Source of the DNA: Burkholderiales bacterium
Lineage (GTDB): Bacteria; Pseudomonadota; Gammaproteobacteria; Burkholderiales; Burkholderiaceae_C
Assembly: GCA_003963005.1 (NCBI GenBank)
Contig: RXJW01000084.1
Location: forward strand, 1 to 64,000
Direction: 5' to 3'
DNA length: 64,000 nucleotides
Position numbers and translations under genes: made by a program. The notes under the pieces were generated by a model. That model saw nothing but the letters and a program-made list of their open reading frames with translations. It searched no databases and was not told the DNA's origin. Every line of letters begins with the position of its first letter. Position 1 is the stretch's first letter. Shown here one piece after another: positions 58,122-64,000 of this stretch.

Positions 58122-61100
58122 TGCCGCCGGTCATCATCGCCGCCGTCGCCGCCTACGCGGGCGCGATCTCGCTGACGGCGTTCGTCGTCATCACGGCCAG
58201 CTACGTCGTGGGCCAGTACCAGGCCAGCCGCGCCCGCGCGAAGGCGCGCGACGCCTACAACGCCAGCCTGAAGGACCGGCTGGTGTCCACCACCACGGTC
58301 GACGGGTTCCGCAGCCGCGTCTATGGCCGTGTGCGCAACGTCGACGGCATCCTGTTCAAGGCCACCCGCGGCGACAAGAGCCAGTACTACACGCTGGTGG
58401 TGGCGCTGGCCGGCCATGAGTGCGACGCGATCGAGACGGTCTATTTCAACGACACCCCCCTGTCGCTCGACAGCAACGGCTGGGTGCTGACGGCGCCCTG
58501 GGGCGGCACGACGGTCGCCTCGGGCGGGCGGCTGTTCTTCGGCCAGGGGACGATCACGCTGAGCGGTGGCAACGGCTCCGCCACCATGCCCGACATCCCG
58601 ATCGCCGCCACCGTGAAGGTCAGCATCGACGGCAACCTCGCGTCGTCTTCCTATGTGAGCGTGTCCGGCAGCACGGTGACGGTGACGGGTTTCGACGGCT
58701 ACTCGGGCACGGCCACGGTCAACTACCAGTGGAACCAGGTCGCCAGCGCCTCCAGCAGCAAGGCGCGCGTGCGCAAGTACCTGGGCACGTCCTCGCAAGA
58801 CCTGAGCACCGTGCTGGCGCCGCTATTCCCGGGACTGATCAGCAGCGGCCGGCACCGCTTCGCCGGCATCTGCTGCCTGCTGGTCGACCTCGAGTACGAC
58901 CAGGACGCGTTCCCCTCCGGCGTGCCGCAGATCACGGCTGTCATCCGCGGTGCCAAGGTGACCGACCGCCGCACCGGCACCACGGCCTGGTCGCAGAATC
59001 CCGCGGTCATCGCCGACGACTGGGCCCGGTACTCGCAAGGCGGCGGCGCGCTGGATTCCGAGCTGGTCGCGTCGTCGTTCATCGCGGCGGCCAACGCCTG
59101 CGACGTGTCGCACGCCTTCAGCTCGACCAATGCCGACGGCACCGTCGTCAGCACCACGCGGCCGATGTTCACCTGCAACATCGTCTGCAGGACCGACGCG
59201 AACCCCAGCGACACGCTGAGCGCCATCGTGGAGTCGATGGCGGGCGGCTGGGCCTGGACGGGCGGCCAGCTGCGCGTGCGTGCTGGCGCCTATTCCGCGC
59301 CGGTGGCCACGCTCACCGAGAGCTGGTGCGGCGGCCAGGGCGACATCGACATCATCGCCAACGCCGCCCGCAGCGAGCTGGTCAACGTGTACGTGCCGAC
59401 TATCGCCAACGAGGCGCAGGCCTACGTAGCGGCGCCGGTGCCGCGCGTCGCTGCCGACGCCTACATCTCGCTGGACGGCGGGGAGCTGCCGCGCGACATC
59501 AACCTGGAAGGCGTCACGGATGCCGACCACGCGCAGCACATCTGCGGCGTGATGCTGCGCGATCAGCGCCAGGGCCTGACCGGCACCATCCCCTGCAACC
59601 TGTCCGCCTACCCGATCGAGGTGTTCGACACCATCTCCCTTGACCTGCCGCGCTTCGGCTTCAGCGGCAAGACGGTGCAGGTGACTGGCTGGCAGTTCAG
59701 CCAGACCGGCGGCGTCGTCCTGACCTGGAAGGAGACGGACGCGTCCATCTTCGACCCTGACGCCGGCTTCACGCGCACCGACGCCGCGCCGAACACGCAG
59801 CTGGCCAACCCCTTCTACGTGCCGACGCTGGTGCTGAACACGCCGCAGAGCGGCACGGCCCAGCTGCTGAAGCAGGCCGACGGCACCATCGTCAGTCGCA
59901 TCCTGGTGAGCTGGTCGGCGGTGCAGGACGCGGGCGTGCTCAACGGCGGCACGATCGAGGTGCGCTACGGCTTGGCCACGCTGCCGTCCTCGCAGTGGCA
60001 GGTGGTCACCGTTCCTGGCACCGACACCCGGGTCTACCTCGACGGCGTGCAGGACGGCGCCATCTACGTGATCTCGGCGCGGTGCCGCAACAAGTTGGTG
60101 ACCGGCGACTGGTCGACGCTGCTCGCGCACAAGGTGGTGGGCAAGACGGCCGCGCCGACCACGCCCTCGGGCTTTGCCTTCGCGGACGCGCCCGGCGGCT
60201 CAATGCTGACCTGGAACGCCAATACCGACACTGACTACCTGGAGAGTCGGCTGGCCTTGGGCTCGACCTACAGCAGCGCGACGGAGATCTGGCGCGGCAG
60301 CGCGAACAGCTTCTTCTGGCTGCAGGGCACCGCCGGCACCTACACGGTCTGGCTCACTCACCGGGACACGAGCGGCAACGTGTCGACGCCCGTGTCGCTG
60401 AGCGTCGTCGTGTCGACGGCATCGGCCTCTCTGGTGCAGATCGAGTACTCCGTGGACGGCTCCACAGCCTGGCACAGCACCTTCACGACCGGCGACATCT
60501 ACATGCGCCAGCGGGTCGGCACAACGGGTCCGTGGCAGGGCCCGATTCGCATCGTCGGCGCCGACGGCGCCACCGGCCCGGCTGGAGCGCCTGGCGCCAC
60601 TGGCGCCGCTGGCGCGAACGGCACGCGCACGGCCGACGCCAAGGTCTACAGCAATCCGGTGCTGACCACCAGCGGCGCACCTTCCATCTCCGGCAGCAGC
60701 ACCTACACCTGGAGCACGGCCAGCCTTGGCTCGGCGCCTACCGGCTGGAACCTTTTGCCGCCAACGCCATCCGCTGGCTACACGGTCTACGTCGCCACGG
60801 TTCGGATCTCGAACACCAACACCACCAGCACCGACACGGTCAACTGGACGGGTGCTGCGGTCAGCGCCTACAGCTCCGCGTCATTGCAGGGCGGCTCGGC
60901 CCGAACAGCCTATGCCAAGAGCACGACCAACCCCCTCTCCGGTTCTCCTACCTCGGTGACCACCGGCGGAGCCGGTAGCTACCCGGCGGCCAACACCTGG
61001 GGCGGAAGCGAGACATGGGGCGGCTCGCCGCTGGCGCTGGCGGCCGGCGAATACCAGTTCCAGATCGATGGGGTGTATGACCCGGCCTCGGGCAACACCA

Positions 61101-61789
61101 CGTGGCAGGGGCCGCCGTACCAATCGGCGCTGAAAGTCGGCAGCTTGAGCGCGATCAGCAGCAACTTCGGAACGATGACGGCCGGAACGATCAACGGGAT
61201 CACGATCACGGGATCGCTGTTCCAGACCGCTGCAACTGGCACCCGAGTCGCCATCAACGAGAGCGGCAACAACAGCATCGCGTTCTACGACGCTGGCTCG
61301 CTGGGCGTGTACATCGGAACCGGTGGCCCGGTGAGTTGCTACGGTTTCTTCGGCCTGACCAGCTCGTCGAAGGACGGTGTGTACGGTCAGTCTGGCGCAG
61401 GCAATGCGGTGTCCGGTGTCTCCATCACAGGCTATGGCGGCAACTTCAGCGGCGGCCTTGGCGGCGTCATCGGAGCAAGCACGAATGGGCCGGGCGTGGC
61501 CGGCTCTACCAACGGCTCTGGCGCAGCTGTCTACGGCAGGTCGTTGGGTTCCGGTCCGGCGGTGTACGCCGATAACTTGTCGGGCTCAGGGGCCTACGCC
61601 CTGATTGCAGCAGGCCACTCTTACTTCAACGGCGACGTGCAGGTGGTGTCGAAGTTCGGCTGCAACGGCAAGACGCCGCAAGGGCCGTATTCGATACAAG
61701 GCGCATCGGGCCCCGGCGACTACACGGCCGCCCTGAACCTGTGCAACCAAATCCGGCAGGCACTCATAAACGCTGGCATCTGCTACTGA
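58121..61789 (+). CDS. Tail tip host-specificity protein fused to fibre (J-like)
   Basis: 1222 residues. An N-terminal hydrophobic helix (VIIAAVAAYAGAISLTAFVV) and a J-like region (DGFRSRVYGRVRNVDGILFK; GICCLLVDLEYDQDAFPSGV), the baseplate hub region to about 590, fibronectin III-like repeats at about 600-790, a collagen-like Gly-X-Y run (GADGATGPAGAPGATGAAGA) near 820-845, then a Gly/Ser/Asn-rich fibre and a C-terminal NGDVQVVSKFGCNGKTPQGP segment. It should contact the host receptor. Confidence 0.88.
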   Translation: MPPVIIAAVAAYAGAISLTAFVVITASYVVGQYQASRARAKARDAYNASLKDRLVSTTTVDGFRSRVYGRVRNVDGILFKATRGDKSQYYTLVVALAGHECDAIETVYFNDTPLSLDSNGWVLTAPWGGTTVASGGRLFFGQGTITLSGGNGSATMPDIPIAATVKVSIDGNLASSSYVSVSGSTVTVTGFDGYSGTATVNYQWNQVASASSSKARVRKYLGTSSQDLSTVLAPLFPGLISSGRHRFAGICCLLVDLEYDQDAFPSGVPQITAVIRGAKVTDRRTGTTAWSQNPAVIADDWARYSQGGGALDSELVASSFIAAANACDVSHAFSSTNADGTVVSTTRPMFTCNIVCRTDANPSDTLSAIVESMAGGWAWTGGQLRVRAGAYSAPVATLTESWCGGQGDIDIIANAARSELVNVYVPTIANEAQAYVAAPVPRVAADAYISLDGGELPRDINLEGVTDADHAQHICGVMLRDQRQGLTGTIPCNLSAYPIEVFDTISLDLPRFGFSGKTVQVTGWQFSQTGGVVLTWKETDASIFDPDAGFTRTDAAPNTQLANPFYVPTLVLNTPQSGTAQLLKQADGTIVSRILVSWSAVQDAGVLNGGTIEVRYGLATLPSSQWQVVTVPGTDTRVYLDGVQDGAIYVISARCRNKLVTGDWSTLLAHKVVGKTAAPTTPSGFAFADAPGGSMLTWNANTDTDYLESRLALGSTYSSATEIWRGSANSFFWLQGTAGTYTVWLTHRDTSGNVSTPVSLSVVVSTASASLVQIEYSVDGSTAWHSTFTTGDIYMRQRVGTTGPWQGPIRIVGADGATGPAGAPGATGAAGANGTRTADAKVYSNPVLTTSGAPSISGSSTYTWSTASLGSAPTGWNLLPPTPSAGYTVYVATVRISNTNTTSTDTVNWTGAAVSAYSSASLQGGSARTAYAKSTTNPLSGSPTSVTTGGAGSYPAANTWGGSETWGGSPLALAAGEYQFQIDGVYDPASGNTTWQGPPYQSALKVGSLSAISSNFGTMTAGTINGITITGSLFQTAATGTRVAINESGNNSIAFYDAGSLGVYIGTGGPVSCYGFFGLTSSSKDGVYGQSGAGNAVSGVSITGYGGNFSGGLGGVIGASTNGPGVAGSTNGSGAAVYGRSLGSGPAVYADNLSGSGAYALIAAGHSYFNGDVQVVSKFGCNGKTPQGPYSIQGASGPGDYTAALNLCNQIRQALINAGICY

Positions 61790-61820
61790 ACCTCGCCACC
61801 GCCGTCTCGGTCATTCCCAC

Positions 61821-61845
61821 AGCCCGCCTCGAGCGGGCTTTTTTC
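61821..61845 (+). terminator. Intrinsic terminator after the tail genes
   Basis: AGCCCGC (61821-61827), loop CTCGA, GCGGGCT (61833-61839), TTTTTCT. The stem arms equal those of the terminator at 34357-34380. Confidence 0.88.
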
Positions 61846-61864
61846 TGCCTGAAAGGACAGCACC

Positions 61865-62272
61865 ATGCTCCATCGATTCCTCGCGGCCGTCGCCATCAGC
61901 GTCTTGGCTTGCGCGCCGGCTCTCGCTCAAGAAGGCCCGAAACGCTGCATCGTCAACTGGCCGTGGCAGATCCCCACCAGCCAGGAACGCACGACCCAGT
62001 ACACGCACAAAGCGCTGCACGCCGCTGGCTCGGCGGCAGTCACCATGGTTGTGTCCAAGGCCACCGATTCGGTCGAATGGGGCATTGCGGCTGGCATCGC
62101 CGTGGGCGCAGTGCGCGAGGTCTACAAGTACCGGCACCAGGGCATGACGTGCGAGATCTCGTCGATGGCGTTCGACGCTGCCGGCATCGCCATAGGCGCC
62201 GGAGTTGCCCAGCGCTGGCTGGTTGTGCCCCAACGCGACGGCGTGCAGGTGGCCTATGTCGCGCGGTTCTGA
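61865..62272 (+). CDS. Secreted YfiM-like protein
   Basis: 135 residues. Signal peptide (LAAVAISVLACAPALA), then YTHKALHAAGSAAVTMVVSK, AAGIAVGAVREVYKYRHQGM and SSMAFDAAGIAIGAG, a pattern like the YfiM/DUF2279 glycine-rich family. Located at the head of the lysis region. Role unknown; perhaps envelope disruption or exclusion. Confidence 0.65.
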   Translation: MLHRFLAAVAISVLACAPALAQEGPKRCIVNWPWQIPTSQERTTQYTHKALHAAGSAAVTMVVSKATDSVEWGIAAGIAVGAVREVYKYRHQGMTCEISSMAFDAAGIAIGAGVAQRWLVVPQRDGVQVAYVARF

Positions 62273-62279
62273 GGCACCG

Positions 62280-62522
62280 GTGGCCGATTCGATCGACCCG
62301 CGCGACTTCGGCCGCTTGGAGGCCAAAGTGGAGACGCTGGAGATGCTGGTGGCCGAGCAGACCGAAACGCTGAAACGCATGGCAGATCGGCTCGAAGCCA
62401 TGAGCGAGCTGCTGAGCCAAGCGCGCGGCGGCTGGCGCACGCTGATGTGGGTGGGCGGCGCGGTGGCCACGGTGGCCAGCGCGATCACCTGGGCCATCAA
62501 TCACTTGGCGCTGAAGCCATGA
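62280..62522 (+). CDS. Coiled-coil membrane protein, holin-associated
   Basis: 80 residues from GTG at 62280 with GAGG six bases upstream. Coiled coil (FGRLEAKVETLEMLVAEQTE) then a C-terminal transmembrane helix (TLMWVGGAVATVASAITWAI), like XhlA-type proteins that accompany holins. Overlaps the next gene. Confidence 0.72.
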   Translation: MADSIDPRDFGRLEAKVETLEMLVAEQTETLKRMADRLEAMSELLSQARGGWRTLMWVGGAVATVASAITWAINHLALKP

Positions 62523-62740
62523 AGCCGCTGCGCGACATCCTGACCGGCCGCGACAACGTGACGCACGACATCGGCCGCTGGGCCGCGGTCGCGTCGATCG
62601 TGACCGGCCTGGGCTTGCAGATCTACGCCGTGGGCTGGCGCGGCCAGCCGTTCGACATGCTGGCCTTTGGTGGCGGCATCGGCGCGCTGGCCGCTGGCAT
62701 CGGCGCGCTCCTCAAGCTCAAGGAAGGCACCGAGCCATGA
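62519..62740 (+). CDS. Putative holin
   Basis: 73 residues with two hydrophobic segments (WAAVASIVTGLGLQIYAVGW; LAFGGGIGALAAGIGALLKL) and a charged end. Size, topology and place in the cassette fit a class II-type holin that opens the inner membrane. Family not assigned. Confidence 0.7.
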   Translation: MKPLRDILTGRDNVTHDIGRWAAVASIVTGLGLQIYAVGWRGQPFDMLAFGGGIGALAAGIGALLKLKEGTEP

Positions 62741-63162
62741 AGACCCTGCACATCACCCGCCAGGCCTGCACCGACCAAGGCACGCCGGGCTACTTCGCGT
62801 TCGACGCGACCGTGCTGCGCTGCATCGAACTGCCGTGGCGCGACAACAAGCCGCAGGTGTCCTGCATCCCGCCCGGCACATACCAGGCCCGGATCTACCA
62901 GTCACCGAAGAACGGTCGCGTCTACATGCTGCAGGACGTGCCGGGCCGCAGTGACGTGGAGATCCACCCGGCCAACTTCGCGGGCGATGTCGCCTTCGGC
63001 TGGAAATGCGAGCTGCTGGGCTGCATCGCACCGGCCATGTCCATCGGCAAGCTGACACCGCCCGGCGGGCGCGAGCAGCTGGCCGGCTTGCAGTCCCGCG
63101 ACGCGTTCGCGGAGTTCATGGCCTGGGCGGCTGGCGAGCCGCTGCAGGTCGTCATCGCATAG
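62737..63162 (+). CDS. DUF5675 protein, candidate lysis enzyme
   Basis: 141 residues: FDATVLRCIELPWRDNKPQV, SCIPPGTYQARIYQSP, VPGRSDVEIHPANFAGDVAF, GWKCELLGCIAP match the DUF5675 phage family. The conserved His, Cys and Asp suggest a hydrolase or transpeptidase-like site. It stands where an endolysin is expected; no lysozyme, amidase or transglycosylase is seen nearby. Confidence 0.8.
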   Translation: MKTLHITRQACTDQGTPGYFAFDATVLRCIELPWRDNKPQVSCIPPGTYQARIYQSPKNGRVYMLQDVPGRSDVEIHPANFAGDVAFGWKCELLGCIAPAMSIGKLTPPGGREQLAGLQSRDAFAEFMAWAAGEPLQVVIA

Positions 63163-63171
63163 GAGAACCGC

Positions 63172-63444
63172 ATGGAATCGATCCTTCCCATCCTGGCCGG
63201 CGCACTGGTGCTGCTGGCCCTGGCCGTCCTCGGCATCGGCCGCCTGCGTCACAAGGCCGAGGCCGTCACGACTGAAGCGCTGCTCGCCGCCGCGCAGACT
63301 GCGCTCGACGATGCCCAGCGGCTGGCCGACGCGCGCGCCCGGTCCATCGAGGCCGAGCAGGAAGCGCTGGCGGCCGACCTGGCGCGCATCGCCAAGGCCC
63401 GCACCCGGATGGCCGGCAATGCTGCCGCTCCCGTTCAGCCTTGA
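63172..63444 (+). CDS. Membrane-anchored coiled-coil protein of the lysis region
   Basis: 90 residues: N-terminal transmembrane helix (LPILAGALVLLALAVLGIGR) and a long charged helix (AQTALDDAQRLADARARSIE). It has inner-membrane spanin-like architecture but precedes a clearer Rz. AGGAG lies six bases before the ATG. Overlaps the Rz gene by 26 bases. Confidence 0.65.
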   Translation: MESILPILAGALVLLALAVLGIGRLRHKAEAVTTEALLAAAQTALDDAQRLADARARSIEAEQEALAADLARIAKARTRMAGNAAAPVQP

Positions 63445-63898
63445 GGCCAAGGCTGCGGCCGCGCTTCTGGCGGTGGCCGGCGTGCTCGGCGCAGTGGCCT
63501 GGGCCGCGCATCACGAGCGGCAGATCGGAGCCGCTCAGTGCCGCGCCGAGGTCGCCACGGCCAGCGCTGCAGCCGCAAGCGCGGCACTCGTCGAATCACA
63601 GCGCCGCGTCACCGCGGCCCAGGAGGTAGCCCATGCAGCCGACCAAGCCGCGAGCGCTGCTCGCTCTGACGCTGACCGCGCCGCTGCTGCTGCTCGCCGG
63701 CTGCGCGACCAGCTCGCCGCCCGTGGCGGCACCGGCGCCGATGATTTCGCCGCTTCCGCAGCAGGCCCGGCAGATCCAACAGCCAACGTTCTCGGTCAGT
63801 GCGTCGAGCGATATCGAAGCGTGGCTGCAGCAGCTGACGCCGCCGTCATCGCCGGCCAAGCCTGCGAGCGCGCCTACCGGTCGCTGAGCGTGCCGTGA
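63419..63898 (+). CDS. Rz: Inner-membrane spanin (Rz-like)
   Basis: 159 residues from ATG at 63419. N-terminal membrane anchor (AAAALLAVAGVLGAVAWAAH) then coiled coil over about 40-110 (SQRRVTAAQEVAHAADQAAS). With Rz1 it bridges the periplasm and fuses the two membranes at the last step of lysis. Its frame contains the complete Rz1 gene in the +1 frame. Confidence 0.85.
   Translation: MLPLPFSLEAKAAAALLAVAGVLGAVAWAAHHERQIGAAQCRAEVATASAAAASAALVESQRRVTAAQEVAHAADQAASAARSDADRAAAAARRLRDQLAARGGTGADDFAASAAGPADPTANVLGQCVERYRSVAAAADAAVIAGQACERAYRSLSVP
63633..63887 (+). CDS. Rz1: Outer-membrane spanin lipoprotein (Rz1-like), embedded in Rz
   Basis: 84 residues. Signal peptide with lipobox LLAGC (Cys near 24), then a proline-rich mature part (SSPPVAAPAPMISPLPQQAR). 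GGAGG lies six bases before the ATG at 63633. It lies wholly inside the Rz gene in the +1 frame, as in lambda. At 60 residues after lipidation it is longer than lambda Rz1. Confidence 0.9.
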   Translation: MQPTKPRALLALTLTAPLLLLAGCATSSPPVAAPAPMISPLPQQARQIQQPTFSVSASSDIEAWLQQLTPPSSPAKPASAPTGR

Positions 63899-64000
63899 TG
63901 CGCTCGAACTGCCTGATCTGGTCCTGGCGGCCGTACTGGCGCCGGCGGCGCAAGGGTCGCGAGGGCTACCTGTTGATCAGACGCAGCAGGTCGGGCAGCT
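63898..64000 (+). CDS. Partial phage protein at the right edge
   Basis: 34 codons visible from ATG at 63898, which overlaps the Rz stop (TGATG). MRSNCLIWSWRPYWRRRRKG: very basic and Trp-rich. Runs off the window. Unknown. Confidence 0.5.
   Translation, partial: MRSNCLIWSWRPYWRRRRKGREGYLLIRRSRSGS

Overview
The window is high-GC DNA from a betaproteobacterium, most likely Burkholderiales (Rubrivivax/Leptothrix/Comamonadaceae type). The basis is the GC-rich codon use, a fused indolepyruvate ferredoxin oxidoreductase, the polytopic 'site-specific recombinase' (PF10136) next to apaG, and the mltA/rpe context. No rRNA, tRNA, insertion sequence or CRISPR array was seen.

Bases 1 to about 23385 are ordinary chromosome. 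From left to right: a truncated indolepyruvate:ferredoxin oxidoreductase divergent from an Lrp/AsnC regulator; a phosphoesterase, a diguanylate cyclase, an EamA exporter, a PEP-mutase-like enzyme, methylglyoxal synthase and a GGDEF/EAL protein; an FAD dehydrogenase, a glutathione S-transferase, a small cytochrome c and the lytic transglycosylase MltA; the PF10136 membrane protein, ApaG, a periplasmic binding protein, Tag and a SOUL haem-binding protein; then a three-gene fasciclin cluster divergent from a TetR regulator, with a perfect 18-bp palindrome between them; and rpe.

At about 23385 the sequence enters a large lambda-like siphovirus prophage that runs off the right edge. It has interrupted a low-molecular-weight protein tyrosine phosphatase gene inside its catalytic P-loop, leaving 12 recognisable host codons. 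The leftward early operon (34253 down to 23423) carries a YqaJ exonuclease and RecT, many small unknown genes, a second internal tyrosine recombinase, an ASCH protein, a methyltransferase-like protein, an excisionase and the lambda-type integrase. The immunity region (34285-35996) is a near-complete formal copy of lambda: three 18-bp operators on the left (OL), a secreted protein in the rex position, a CI-type repressor with a dead S24 domain, three operators on the right (OR), and a YdaS/Cro regulator. Rightward follow a tR1-like terminator, a CII-like DNA-binding protein, an initiator gene with internal repeats (candidate origin), DnaB, a RuvC-like nuclease, and a Q-position gene. Next comes a promoter, a three-hairpin leader and a terminator that resemble the lambda pR'-6S-tR' module.

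The late operon runs from an HNH protein and terminase through an HK97-type head (portal, S49 protease, capsid, connectors). A large tailspike-like protein sits unexpectedly among the connector genes. The tail genes follow (tube, chaperones with a GGGAAAC -1 frameshift site, tape measure, tip and J-like fibre), then a lysis cassette with holin candidates, a DUF5675 protein and an Rz with a fully embedded Rz1. Intrinsic-terminator hairpins stand directly upstream of several late genes, which fits an antitermination-controlled operon. The right prophage end is outside the window.
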